Assembly (NCBI RefSeq): GCF_000300975.2
Contig: NZ_AEEC02000031.1
Coordinates: forward strand, 1 to 61,641
Direction: 5' to 3'
DNA length: 61,641 nt
Origin: Herbaspirillum frisingense GSF30
GTDB lineage: Bacteria > Pseudomonadota > Gammaproteobacteria > Burkholderiales > Burkholderiaceae_D
Positions 26,812 through 35,276 of the stretch are shown piece after piece (within the stretch, counting starts at the first letter, position 1; each line of letters opens with the position of its first letter). The position numbers and the translations under genes are program-made. Under the pieces are notes generated by a model, which saw only the letters and a list, made by a program, of their open reading frames with translations, was not told the origin of the DNA and did not search any database.

Positions 26812-26841
26812 TTGACGTAATAATAGCCTTGAATTTACTAT
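26812..26841 (+). promoter_or_regulatory. Predicted sigma-70 promoter of the RpiR-D-aminoacylase operon
   Basis: TTGACG and TACTAT are separated by 18 bases, facing the regulator gene. The -10 overlaps the left half of the inverted repeat at 26833-26862. Confidence 0.6.
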
Positions 26842-26862
26842 GTTTACGCCGTGTTAGTAAAT
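26833..26862. promoter_or_regulatory. Perfect inverted repeat, candidate RpiR-family operator
   Basis: ATTTACTA and TAGTAAAT are perfect inverted copies with a 14-base spacer, so the half-site centres are 22 bases (two turns) apart. They lie in the divergent region between the PLP enzyme and the regulator and overlap the predicted -10, as expected for an autoregulatory operator. Confidence 0.55.
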
Positions 26863-26947
26863 AACATAAATTATTTTCGCGGCTCTTTTTGGTGCATCCG
26901 GCATGCACTTTTCCGGGTATTTTCCGCCGACCTGATCCTTTCACCCC

Positions 26948-27832
26948 ATGGCGCAGACATTGGACATCATTTCCCGCATCAGCGAGCGTAGCAGCACCTT
27001 GCGACTGGCCGAACAGAAGGTGGCCGAGGCCATCCTGGGCGACCTCTCGGCCGCCGCCAGCGCCAGCATCGGTGAGCTGGCCGAGAAGGCCGGGGTGTCG
27101 GTGGCCAGCGTGACACGCTTTGCCAAGGCCATGGGCTGCCGCGACGTGCGTGAATTCAAGTTCCTGCTGGCACAGGCGGTGGCGGTGGGCCAGCGCTTCT
27201 TCGATGGCGCCAAGACCCTGCCGTCGGAACAGCCGCCGGAACTGGCCGACGTGGTCTATCGCGACATCCATGCGGTGCTGGAACTGAATCGCGCCATGCT
27301 CAACCCCGACATGCTGATGCAAGCCGCGCACCTGCTGCAGGGCGCGCGCATGATCTACTGCTTCGGCATGGGCGGCGGCTCGACCATGATGTCCGACGAG
27401 GCGCGCTATCGCCTGGTACGCCTGGGGCGACCGGTGGCGACCTACCACGACGCGGTGCTGCAGAAGATGGTGGCCGCCACCCTGGACAAGGAAGACGTGC
27501 TGCTGGTCTTCTCCACCACCGGCAGCGTGCCGGAACTGCTGGCCAGCTGCGAGGTGGCGCGGGAATACGGCGTCAAGCTGATCGCCATCACCGCCCTCGG
27601 TTCGCCACTGGCCAGGCTGGCCGATGTGCTCTTGCCCATCAAGACGCTGGAGACCGACCTGATTTTCAAACCGTCCTCGTCGCGCTACGCCATGATGGCG
27701 ACGCTGGACATGCTGGTGCTGGAGCTGGCCCTGCTGCACAAGGAAAGCAGCCAGGAGCGGCTGCGCCGCCTCAAGTACGTGCTCGACGCACATCGCGGCG
27801 GGGGCGACCTGCACCAGCCGCTGGGAGACTGA
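26948..27832 (+). CDS. MurR/RpiR family transcriptional regulator (HTH plus SIS domain)
   Basis: A 294-residue regulator. Residues 1-80 form the RpiR helix-turn-helix domain (LRLAEQKVAEAILGDL, GELAEKAGVSVASVTRFAKA). Residues 130-260 form a SIS domain (RMIYCFGMGGGSTMMSDEA, DVLLVFSTTGSVPELLASC) that normally binds a phosphosugar. No clear ribosome site precedes the ATG. D-aminoacylase follows one base after the stop, so the regulator heads its own operon. The SIS ligand could be the phosphorylated sugar acid made by the neighbouring kinase. Confidence 0.93.
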   Translation: MAQTLDIISRISERSSTLRLAEQKVAEAILGDLSAAASASIGELAEKAGVSVASVTRFAKAMGCRDVREFKFLLAQAVAVGQRFFDGAKTLPSEQPPELADVVYRDIHAVLELNRAMLNPDMLMQAAHLLQGARMIYCFGMGGGSTMMSDEARYRLVRLGRPVATYHDAVLQKMVAATLDKEDVLLVFSTTGSVPELLASCEVAREYGVKLIAITALGSPLARLADVLLPIKTLETDLIFKPSSSRYAMMATLDMLVLELALLHKESSQERLRRLKYVLDAHRGGGDLHQPLGD

Positions 27833-27833
27833 C

Positions 27834-29324
27834 ATGATATCCACCACCCATACCGAGGACGGGGAGCGTCGCTGCGATACCCTGTTCCGCCGCGCCCTGG
27901 TGATCGACGGTTCCGGCGCCGAGCCCCAGGTGCTCGACGTGGCCGTCCACAAGGGCCGCATTGCCGCCATCGGCCAGCTCGATCACTGGCATGCCGCGCA
28001 GGAGATCGATGCCACCGGCCGCGTGCTCTCGCCCGGCTTCATCGACGTGCATACGCATGACGACACCAACGTCATCCGCACCCCGGAGATGTTCCCCAAG
28101 CTTTCGCAGGGGGTGACTACGGTCGTGGTCGGCAATTGCGGCATCAGCGCCGCGCCGGTCACGCTCAAGGCCGATCCGCCGGACCCGATGAACCTGCTGG
28201 GCAAATCCGAGGCCTTCCACTATCCGACCTTTGCCAGCTATGTCGAGGCCGTCAATGCCGCGCAACCGTCCATCAACGTGGCCGCGCTGGTCGGCCACAC
28301 GGCCCTGCGCAACAACCATATGGACCGTCTGGATCGCGCTGCCACGCAGAGCGAAATCGACGGCATGCGCACCCAGTTGCGCGAGGCGCTGGAGCACGGC
28401 GCGCTTGGCCTCTCCACGGGTCTGGCCTACGGCAATGCCATCAATGCGCCCACCGAGGAGGTGCTGTCCCTGGCCGAACCGCTGGCCGAGTTCGGCGGCA
28501 TGTATGCCACTCACCTGCGCAGCGAATTTGCCGACATCCTCGAGGCCATGGACGAGGCCTTCCGTATCGGCAAGCATGCCCGCGTGCCGGTAGTGATTTC
28601 GCACCTGAAATGTGCCGGCGTGGAAAACTGGGGCCGCAGCAGCGAAGTGCTGCAGGCGCTGGAGGCGGCGGCGCGGCACCAGCACGTGGGCTGCGACTGC
28701 TATCCCTATACCGCCAGCTCGTCCACGCTGGATCTGAAGCAGGTGACGGCCGACTACGACATCCAGGTCACCTGGTCCGAGCCGCATCCGGAGCAGGGCG
28801 GCAAGATGTTGAAGCAGATCGCCGCCGAGTGGGGTGTGGACCTGCATACGGCGGCTGGGCGCCTGATGCCGGCCGGCGCGGTCTATCACTGCATGTCCGA
28901 TGACGATGTCAATCGCATCCTCTCGCACCCGGCCACCGTGGTCGGTTCCGACGGTCTGCCCAACGATCCGCTGCCGCACCCGCGCCTGTGGGGCGCCTTC
29001 CCGCGCGTGCTGGGCTATTACAGCCGCGAACAGAAGCTGTTCTCGCTGGCCACCGCCGTGCACAAGATGACCGGCCTGTCGGCGCAGCGCTTCGGGCTGG
29101 ACCTGCGCGGCTTCGTGCGGGTTGGCTATCACGCCGACCTGGTGCTGTTCGATGCCGACACCATCCGTGATGCGGCCAGCTTTACCGATCCGATGCAGCC
29201 GGCACATGGCATCGAGGGCGTCTGGGTCAACGGCCAGCTGGCCTATCGCGGCCAGGACAAGCAGGCCACCGCTGTACGCTCCGGTCGCTTCCTGGCGCGC
29301 AAATTGCAGAAGGAAGCCGCCTGA
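27834..29324 (+). CDS. N-acyl-D-amino-acid deacylase (D-aminoacylase)
   Basis: A 496-residue amidohydrolase-superfamily enzyme. The metal-binding motif is PGFIDVHTHDD; VVVGNCGIS carries the Cys ligand found in D-aminoacylases; later metal ligands lie in ALVGHTALRNNHM, VVISHLKCAG and the Asp of VVGSDGLPNDPLPHPR. It hydrolyses N-acyl-D-amino acids to acid plus D-amino acid. GGGAGACTGAC lies inside the end of the regulator gene. RidA follows 72 bases on. Confidence 0.93.
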   Translation: MISTTHTEDGERRCDTLFRRALVIDGSGAEPQVLDVAVHKGRIAAIGQLDHWHAAQEIDATGRVLSPGFIDVHTHDDTNVIRTPEMFPKLSQGVTTVVVGNCGISAAPVTLKADPPDPMNLLGKSEAFHYPTFASYVEAVNAAQPSINVAALVGHTALRNNHMDRLDRAATQSEIDGMRTQLREALEHGALGLSTGLAYGNAINAPTEEVLSLAEPLAEFGGMYATHLRSEFADILEAMDEAFRIGKHARVPVVISHLKCAGVENWGRSSEVLQALEAAARHQHVGCDCYPYTASSSTLDLKQVTADYDIQVTWSEPHPEQGGKMLKQIAAEWGVDLHTAAGRLMPAGAVYHCMSDDDVNRILSHPATVVGSDGLPNDPLPHPRLWGAFPRVLGYYSREQKLFSLATAVHKMTGLSAQRFGLDLRGFVRVGYHADLVLFDADTIRDAASFTDPMQPAHGIEGVWVNGQLAYRGQDKQATAVRSGRFLARKLQKEAA

Positions 29325-29396
29325 ATACGGTGAAGCCGGGCTTAGGTTTTTTTCGGTTTTTCAAGTTTCAATGTGAATCAAAGTGAAGGAGCAGCA

Positions 29397-29780
29397 ATGA
29401 GTATTCAACGATTTGGCGTGGAAGGCGGCAGCGGTACCGGTGGTCAGCATCTGCCATTCGCACGCGCAGTGGCCGCTGACGGCTGGTTGTACGTGTCGGG
29501 TCAGGTGGCCATGGAAAACGGCGAAGTGATCGATGGCGGCATCGTGGCGCAATCGCACAAGGCCATCCAGAACGTGCTGGCGATCCTGAAGGAAGCCGGC
29601 TACGGACCGGAACACGTGGTGCGCTGTGGCGTCTGGCTGGATGACGCGCGCGACTTCCAGTCCTTCAACAAGGTCTTCAAGGAATACTTCGGCGCCAATC
29701 CCCCGGCCCGCGCCTGCGTGGTGTCGAGCATGGTGGTGGATTGCAAGGTCGAGGTCGATTGCGTGGCCTTCAAGCGCTGA
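29397..29780 (+). CDS. RidA family protein (enamine/imine deaminase)
   Basis: A 127-residue YjgF/YER057c/UK114 protein with FARAVAADGWLYVSGQVAME and a late ARACVVSSMVVDCKVEVDCV, whose usual key Arg is in PPARACVV. RidA hydrolyses reactive enamine or imine intermediates released by PLP-dependent dehydratases. It sits beside a PLP enzyme gene and so probably finishes its deamination reaction. GAAGGAGCAG sets the ATG at 29397; a frame open further upstream is not used. Confidence 0.93.
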   Translation: MSIQRFGVEGGSGTGGQHLPFARAVAADGWLYVSGQVAMENGEVIDGGIVAQSHKAIQNVLAILKEAGYGPEHVVRCGVWLDDARDFQSFNKVFKEYFGANPPARACVVSSMVVDCKVEVDCVAFKR

Positions 29781-29872
29781 TGGCCTGGCGGGCTGGCATC
29801 GAAGGGGTCGTCAAGTATCCCGATGCGGCCTGCCGATGAAGTCGCCGCAGTGAATGATGTGAGTCTGATGAT

Positions 29873-29902
29873 TTGAGTCGTATCAATAATCTAAATTATT
29901 TA
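29873..29902 (+). promoter_or_regulatory. Candidate promoter of gntP in an AT-rich gap
   Basis: TTGAGT and TATTTA with an 18-base spacer lie in a markedly AT-rich stretch (29862-29925) between RidA and the permease. This would let the permease be transcribed separately. Confidence 0.35.
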
Positions 29903-30020
29903 AATCATTTGATTCATCTGAGCGTTTCAAGAGTTCTGTTCGATTTGGCAGTTCATGTTTGCCGGCAGGGGTGTGGTATCGCCGGCGGGTGTCTTTTTAC
30001 CTTCTGAAGAGGAGCAACAG

Positions 30021-31373
30021 ATGGAGGCTGTACAAGGGAGTGCGCTACTGGTCTATGCACTGGTAGCGGTGATTGCACTGATCGTGCTGATCGCCAAATT
30101 CAAGATGAATCCGTTCATCGTGCTGATCGTGGTCTCGCTGCTGCTGGGCCTGTCCGTGGGCATGCCGATGGGTAACATCGTCAAGGCCTTCGAAACCGGC
30201 GTGGGCAACGCGCTGGGTCACATCGCACTGGTGGTGGGGCTGGGTACCATGCTGGGCAAGATGATGGCCGAGTCCGGTGGCGCCGAGCGCATCGCCAACA
30301 CCATGATCAAGGCCTTCGGTGAAAAGAACGTGCACTGGGCCATGATGACGGTGGCCTTCATCGTCGGTCTGCCGGTGTTCTTCGAAGTCGGTTTCGTGCT
30401 GCTGGTGCCGATCGCCTTCAACGTCGCCAAGCGTACCGGTACCAACATGGTGCTGGTGGGCATCCCCATGGTCGCAGGCCTGTCGGTGGTGCACGGTCTG
30501 ATTCCGCCGCACCCGGCTGCGCTGCTGGCGGTGACCGCCTATAGCGCCGATATCGGTCGCACCATCCTGTTTGCGCTGATCGTGGGTATTCCCACGGCCA
30601 TCATCGCCGGCCCGATCTTCGGCAAGCTGATCTCCAAGGTGGTGATTCCCGATCCGGACAATCCGCTGATCTCGCAATTCGTCGATGACAGCAAGAAGGA
30701 CCGTGAACTGCCGGGCTTCGGCATCACGCTCTTCACCATCCTGTTGCCGGTGGCACTGATGCTCATCGGTAGCTGGGCTGACCTGTTCTTCGCGCCCAAG
30801 ACCTTCGCCAATGACTTCCTGCGCCTGATCGGCAATTCGGTCATCGCGCTCCTGATCGCCACCCTGGTGAGCTTCTGGACCTTCGGTCGCGCCCGTGGTT
30901 TCGGCGCCGACCAGATCCTGAAATTCAGCAACGAATGTCTGGCCCCGATCGCCAGCATCACGCTGGTGGTGGGTGCGGGTGCCGGCTTCGGTCGCATCCT
31001 GATGGATGGCGGCGTCTCCAAGGCCATCGTCGGTATCGCCACCGATGCACATCTGTCGCCGCTGATCCTGGGCTGGTTCGTCGCTGCACTGATCCGCGTG
31101 GCCACCGGTTCGGCCACGGTCGCCATGACCACCGCCTGCGGCATCGTCGCGCCCATCGTCTCCACCGTCGGTGGCGTGCGTCCGGAGTTGATGGTGCTGG
31201 CCACCGGTGCCGGTTCGCTGATCCTGTCGCACGTCAATGACGGCGGTTTCTGGCTGGTCAAGGAATACTTCAACATGACCGTGCCGCAGACCTTCAAGAC
31301 CTGGACCGTGATGGAAACGCTGGTCTCGGTGCTGGCCCTGCTGTTCACGCTGGCGCTGGCCACCGTGGTCTGA
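30021..31373 (+). CDS. GntP family permease
   Basis: A 450-residue transporter with about twelve membrane spans, for example LLVYALVAVIALIVLIA, FIVLIVVSLLLGLSVGM and LFALIVGIPTAIIAGPI. GLIPPHPAALLAVTAYSADI and VATGSATVAMTTACGIVAPI are typical GntP blocks. GntP permeases import gluconate and other sugar acids by proton symport; some take D-serine. In this island it may bring in the N-acyl-D-amino acid or a sugar-acid conjugate. GAGGAGCAACAG sets the start; the frame is open further upstream. Confidence 0.92.
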   Translation: MEAVQGSALLVYALVAVIALIVLIAKFKMNPFIVLIVVSLLLGLSVGMPMGNIVKAFETGVGNALGHIALVVGLGTMLGKMMAESGGAERIANTMIKAFGEKNVHWAMMTVAFIVGLPVFFEVGFVLLVPIAFNVAKRTGTNMVLVGIPMVAGLSVVHGLIPPHPAALLAVTAYSADIGRTILFALIVGIPTAIIAGPIFGKLISKVVIPDPDNPLISQFVDDSKKDRELPGFGITLFTILLPVALMLIGSWADLFFAPKTFANDFLRLIGNSVIALLIATLVSFWTFGRARGFGADQILKFSNECLAPIASITLVVGAGAGFGRILMDGGVSKAIVGIATDAHLSPLILGWFVAALIRVATGSATVAMTTACGIVAPIVSTVGGVRPELMVLATGAGSLILSHVNDGGFWLVKEYFNMTVPQTFKTWTVMETLVSVLALLFTLALATVV

Positions 31374-31396
31374 GCCTGACCGACCGTCTTCGTGAC

Positions 31397-31434
31397 AAGG
31401 CCGCCCGCTGCAGTGCAGAGCGGGCGGCCTTTTT
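31397..31434 (+). terminator. Rho-independent terminator of the D-amino-acid operon
   Basis: AAGGCCGCCCGCT and AGCGGGCGGCCTT form a perfect 13-bp stem around a 9-base loop, followed by T5. Confidence 0.9.
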
Positions 31435-31453
31435 CATGGCGGCAATGGGCGGG

Positions 31454-31978
31454 TCAGAAGCGCGAGCGGGTGTCGTCGAAGCGCGGGTCGGGGCCGTTCT
31501 CGACCTTTTCCACGATGCCCTGGTCGGTGAAGTAGACGGTCATCTGCGAATTCCATACGCCGCTTTCCTTGAAACCGTAGTTCCAGGCCTCGAAGGGGAT
31601 GCGGGCATAGCGTGTCACTTCGGTGGGGCGGCCGACCCGACGCAGCACGTCAAGCTTGGTGTCCTGCTTGGTGCGGATGGCGCGGAAGTTTTCGATCGTC
31701 CAGACTTGCTGGTAGGAAACCAGGCGATGATCAGGGCCGATGCGGGCCATGTACTGATACTGGCCGAAGGCGCCGGCAGCGTATTCGAAGAGGCGACTGT
31801 CGCCATCCGGATACACATTGCTGGGCGCGCCCAGGCGGGCGACTACCTGTTCTTCGCTCTCGCCGGGCGTCACGGGCGGCTGGAACAGCGAGGCACAGCC
31901 GCTCAGTGCGGCGCTGGCCAGCAGGGCTGCGGCCAGTAGCGGGCGGCCGCGGCGCAGGAAGGGGGAGAGTTGCTTCAT
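31454..31978 (-). CDS. Lipoprotein with two BamE-like repeats
   Basis: A 174-residue protein with a lipoprotein signal ending in SAALSGCAS. Two short alpha-beta units follow: GESEEQVVARLGAPSNVYPD with RLFEYAA, and TKLDVLRRVGRPTEVTRYA with EAWNYGF. This is the SmpA/OmlA (BamE-like) pattern of small outer-membrane-associated lipoproteins, but the family assignment is by pattern only. AGAGGAAATTG supports the ATG at 31978. It is divergent from rpsO. Confidence 0.85.
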   Translation of the reverse strand: MKQLSPFLRRGRPLLAAALLASAALSGCASLFQPPVTPGESEEQVVARLGAPSNVYPDGDSRLFEYAAGAFGQYQYMARIGPDHRLVSYQQVWTIENFRAIRTKQDTKLDVLRRVGRPTEVTRYARIPFEAWNYGFKESGVWNSQMTVYFTDQGIVEKVENGPDPRFDDTRSRF

Positions 31979-32064
31979 GGTCAATTTCCTCTTGTGGTCA
32001 TTCCGGTATCGCATCTTCGCCCGGGGATGGATGGGGCGTTCAGGTGTGATCCTGTCTGCGAATG

Positions 32065-32093
32065 TTGGTTGGAATGGCTTTTTGCTATATAAT
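32065..32093 (+). promoter_or_regulatory. Predicted sigma-70 promoter of rpsO-pnp
   Basis: TTGGTT and a consensus TATAAT are separated by 17 bases, about 100 bases before rpsO. Confidence 0.65.
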
Positions 32094-32192
32094 TTCGCGT
32101 CCGGTCGAGTTGGCCGGATTCTCATTTTTTGTTCACGGTATGCAGGGCACATCATTTGACGCTCCGCACACCGCTTGTGAAAGGTAAAAGCA

Positions 32193-32462
32193 ATGTCCAT
32201 CGAAAAAGCAGCCAAGGCTGCCATTATCTCCGAAAACGCCCGCGGCACGAACGACACCGGTTCTCCGGAAGTGCAAGTCGCGCTGCTGACCGCACGCATC
32301 AACGACCTGAACGGCCACTTCAAGGCCCACGTCAAGGATCACCACTCCCGTCGTGGCCTGATCAAGATGGTCAACCGTCGCAAGAGCCTGCTGTCCTACC
32401 TGAAGAACAAGGACGCCGACCGTTACCGCGCCCTGATCGAGAAACTCGGTCTGCGTAAGTAA
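32193..32462 (+). CDS. rpsO: 30S ribosomal protein S15
   Basis: An 89-residue S15, full length. It carries the conserved [17 protein letters not shown] and [19 protein letters not shown] blocks that bind the 16S rRNA central domain, and ends in [20 protein letters not shown] precedes the ATG. It is followed by pnp, the standard bacterial order. Confidence 0.98.
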   Translation: MSIEKAAKAAIISENARGTNDTGSPEVQVALLTARINDLNGHFKAHVKDHHSRRGLIKMVNRRKSLLSYLKNKDADRYRALIEKLGLRK

Positions 32463-32792
32463 TTTGACTTCGCGTCTGGGTCTCCGGGGTCAGCCCCGGG
32501 ACCACCACGAAATGCCTGCGTCACTCGTTGACGCGGGCATTTTGTTTTTTGCGATTCCGCAAGCTCAGGCGTAGGCCGGGGCGCAACGGAGCGCAACGCC
32601 CTCCGGGCAGGAATAGATCATTGTTTCATCGCGGCAGGCTGTTTGTTTGATCAATGCCGCGTTCGTCGTGAGTGACCGGTTTCGCCGGCCACTGTGGTGA
32701 GGTGAACGACAGCGCCTGAAAATCTGTCGGCAAAAGGAAGTCGCGCACCGCGGACACAGTCGGGGCAGGCTCCATAAAAGAAAGGAAATACC
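32463..32792. other. rpsO-pnp intergenic region with terminator and pnp leader
   Basis: A 330-base gap. It holds a terminator (32512-32550), a direct repeat GCGCAACG near 32581-32598, and a hairpin formed by AGTGACCGG (32671-32679) and CCGGCCACT (32685-32693) with one mismatch. In other bacteria the pnp leader hairpin is cut by RNase III for autoregulation; that role here is inferred. Confidence 0.5.
32512..32550 (+). terminator. Rho-independent terminator after rpsO
   Basis: ATGCCTGCGTCA and TGACGCGGGCAT pair over 12 positions with one T-G wobble, loop CTCGT, then TTTGTTTTTT. Some readthrough into pnp would be expected. Confidence 0.8.
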
Positions 32793-34928
32793 GTGTTCAA
32801 TAAAGTAAGCAAGACCTTCCAGTACGGTCAGCATCAAGTCACCCTGGAAACCGGCGAAATCGCCCGCCAGGCCTCCGGCGCCGTCGTGGTCTCGGTGGAA
32901 GACACCGTGATCCTGGCTACCGTGGTGGCCCGCAAGGAAGCCAAGCCCGGCCAGGATTTCTTCCCCCTGACGGTCGACTACATCGAGAAGACCTATGCTG
33001 CCGGTCGTATCCCCGGTGGTTTCTTCAAGCGTGAAGGCAAGCCCTCCGAAAAGGAAACCCTGACCTCGCGCCTGATCGATCGCCCGATCCGCCCGCTGTT
33101 CCCGGAAGGCTACCTCAACGAAGTCCAGGTGATCATCCACGTGCTGTCGGTGAACCCTGAAATCGATCCGGACATCCCCGCCATGATCGGCGCCTCGGCT
33201 GCCCTGTCGCTGGCCGGCATCCCTTTCAACGGCCCGGTGGGCGCCGCCCGCGTGGCCTACATCGACGGTCAGTACGTCCTGAACCCGACCCAGACCCAGC
33301 TGAAGTCCTCGCAACTGGATCTGGTGGTGGCCGGTACCGAAACCGCCGTGCTGATGGTGGAATCCGAAGCCGACCAACTGTCCGAAGAAGTGATGCTGGG
33401 CGCGGTCGTGTTCGGTCACGACCAGTCCAAGGCCGTCATCGAAGCCATCCACGCGCTGGTGCGCGACGGTGGCAAGCCGGAAGTCCAGTGGACCGCGCCG
33501 GCCAAGAACGAAGCCCTGATCGCCCGCGTGTCGCAACTGGCCGAAGGCCCGCTGCGCGAAGCCTACCAGACCAAGGACAAGCAAGCCCGTACCGAGAAGC
33601 TGAAGGCCGTCTCGGCCCAGGTCAACGAAGCCCTGGTCGCTGAAGCCGCTGCCAACAACGGCGTGGCTGCTGACGCTGCCGAAGTCGGTTCCATCCTGTT
33701 CGACCTGGAAGCCAAGATCGTGCGTTCGCAGATCCTGGAAGGCGAACCGCGTATCGACGGTCGCGACACCCGCACCGTGCGTCCGATCTCGATCCGTACC
33801 GGCGTGCTGCCGCGTACCCACGGCTCGGCCCTGTTCACCCGTGGCGAAACCCAGGCCCTGGTCATCGCGACCCTGGGCACCGCCCGTGACGAGCAGAAGA
33901 TCGACGGCCTCTTGGGCGAATACACCGACCGCTTCATGCTCCACTACAACATGCCTCCGTTCGCCACCGGCGAAACCGGTCGCGTGGGTACCCCGAAGCG
34001 TCGTGAAATCGGTCACGGCCGCCTGGCCAAGCGCGCGCTGATCGCCGCACTGCCGGCAGCTGACGAGTTCAGCTACTCGGTGCGCCTGGTCTCGGAAATC
34101 ACCGAGTCCAACGGCTCCTCCTCGATGGCATCGGTCTGCGGCGGCTGCCTGGCACTGATGGACGCCGGCGTGCCGATGAAGTCGCACGTGGCCGGTATCG
34201 CCATGGGTCTGATCAAGGAAGGCAACAAGTTTGCCGTGCTGACCGACATCCTGGGCGATGAAGATCACCTGGGCGACATGGACTTCAAGGTGGCCGGTAC
34301 TGCCAGTGGCATCACGGCACTGCAGATGGACATCAAGATTCAGGGCATCACCAAGGAAATCATGCAGGTCGCGCTGGAGCAGGCCAAGGAAGGCCGCCAC
34401 CACATCCTGGACAAGATGCAGGAAGCCGTCCCGGCCGGTCGTGCCGAGCTGTCCGACTTCGCACCGCGCCTGATCACCATCAAGATCAATCCGGAAAAGA
34501 TCCGTGACGTGATCGGCAAGGGCGGCGCCGTGATCCGTGCGCTGACCGAAGAAACCGGCACCCAGATCGACATCAGCGACGAAGGCGTGGTCACCATCGC
34601 CTCCGTGGATGCATCGGCTGGCCAGGAAGCCAAGCGCCGTATCGAAGAGCTGACCGCTTCCGTGGAAGTGGGCAAGATCTACGAAGGCACCGTCCTGAAG
34701 CTGCTGGACTTCGGCGCCATCGTCCAGGTCCTGCCGGGCAAGGATGGTCTGCTGCACATCAGCCAGATCGCCAACGAGCGCGTCAATGCCGTGGCTGACT
34801 ACCTGAAGGAAGGCCAGCAAGTACGCGTGAAGGTCCTGGAGACCGACGACCGCGGTCGCCTGAAGCTGTCGATGAAGGCTGCCCAGGCTGAAGAGGGTGG
34901 CGAAGCTGCTCCGCAAGACCCGCAGTAA
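32793..34928 (+). CDS. pnp: Polyribonucleotide nucleotidyltransferase (PNPase)
   Basis: A 711-residue PNPase with two RNase PH domains (residues about 10-215 and 320-545; [20 protein letters not shown] and [13 protein letters not shown] in the first), a linker helix domain, a KH domain ([16 protein letters not shown]) and an S1 domain ([20 protein letters not shown]). It degrades RNA 3' to 5' with phosphate and joins the degradosome. The start is GTG at 32793, with AAAGGAAATACC upstream. Confidence 0.98.
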   Translation: MFNKVSKTFQYGQHQVTLETGEIARQASGAVVVSVEDTVILATVVARKEAKPGQDFFPLTVDYIEKTYAAGRIPGGFFKREGKPSEKETLTSRLIDRPIRPLFPEGYLNEVQVIIHVLSVNPEIDPDIPAMIGASAALSLAGIPFNGPVGAARVAYIDGQYVLNPTQTQLKSSQLDLVVAGTETAVLMVESEADQLSEEVMLGAVVFGHDQSKAVIEAIHALVRDGGKPEVQWTAPAKNEALIARVSQLAEGPLREAYQTKDKQARTEKLKAVSAQVNEALVAEAAANNGVAADAAEVGSILFDLEAKIVRSQILEGEPRIDGRDTRTVRPISIRTGVLPRTHGSALFTRGETQALVIATLGTARDEQKIDGLLGEYTDRFMLHYNMPPFATGETGRVGTPKRREIGHGRLAKRALIAALPAADEFSYSVRLVSEITESNGSSSMASVCGGCLALMDAGVPMKSHVAGIAMGLIKEGNKFAVLTDILGDEDHLGDMDFKVAGTASGITALQMDIKIQGITKEIMQVALEQAKEGRHHILDKMQEAVPAGRAELSDFAPRLITIKINPEKIRDVIGKGGAVIRALTEETGTQIDISDEGVVTIASVDASAGQEAKRRIEELTASVEVGKIYEGTVLKLLDFGAIVQVLPGKDGLLHISQIANERVNAVADYLKEGQQVRVKVLETDDRGRLKLSMKAAQAEEGGEAAPQDPQ

Positions 34929-34976
34929 GTCCAGGCTGCGCGGGCGCTGACAAGGCTGCCGGCGGGTCACCGACAG

Positions 34977-35016
34977 AAAAATCCCCCATGCCTCGCGGCG
35001 TGGGGGATTTTTCTTT
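34977..35016. terminator. Strong rho-independent terminator after pnp
   Basis: AAAAATCCCCCATGCC and GGCGTGGGGGATTTTT form a 16-bp stem (one wobble) around TCGC. The A-run and T-run make it potentially bidirectional. Confidence 0.92.
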
Positions 35017-35105
35017 GGGCGCATGCGCTTGCGTGCTTGCCGGCCGGGACAATCTGTCCCAGTGATTTCGAACCAAAAGTATGAGAACCTGTCCTTCTGC
35101 AATGA

Positions 35106-35203
35106 GGGACATCAAGCTTGCTGCGATGTCCCCGGGTGTCACGGCCGCAAGGGGAGCCGCGCGCCCGTCTGCAGGTGCATCCGAATAGAGAGTAGGGGAC
35201 ATC
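35106..35203 (+). promoter_or_regulatory. Candidate switching RNA leader of the NADH dehydrogenase gene
   Basis: GATGTCCC(C) at 35125-35133 can pair with GGGACATC at 35106-35113 (8 bp) or with GGGGACATC at 35195-35203 (9 bp). The two helices exclude each other. The distal one encloses a small CGGC/GCCG hairpin and ends about 73 bases before the start codon. No promoter was mapped, so transcription of this stretch is assumed. Confidence 0.35.
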
Positions 35204-35276
35204 TGTAGTGCCTGATCCGGCGCGAGCCGGTGGGTACATACAGGCAGAACAACACATTACTTTTGAAAGGAAGGCG

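Larger units (their letters stand above)
34929..35276. other. Intergenic region between pnp and the type II NADH dehydrogenase gene
   Basis: A 348-base gap. After the pnp terminator it contains several short complementary elements (GGGAC/GTCCC at 35046-35060; GGGACATC, GATGTCCCC and GGGGACATC at 35106-35203; CCGGC/GCCGG near 35217-35230). These suggest a structured leader. Confidence 0.5.

Noticed and set aside
32565..35102. 845-codon minus-strand frame across pnp
   Set aside because: Antisense to the unmistakable pnp gene; no family motif in the translation.
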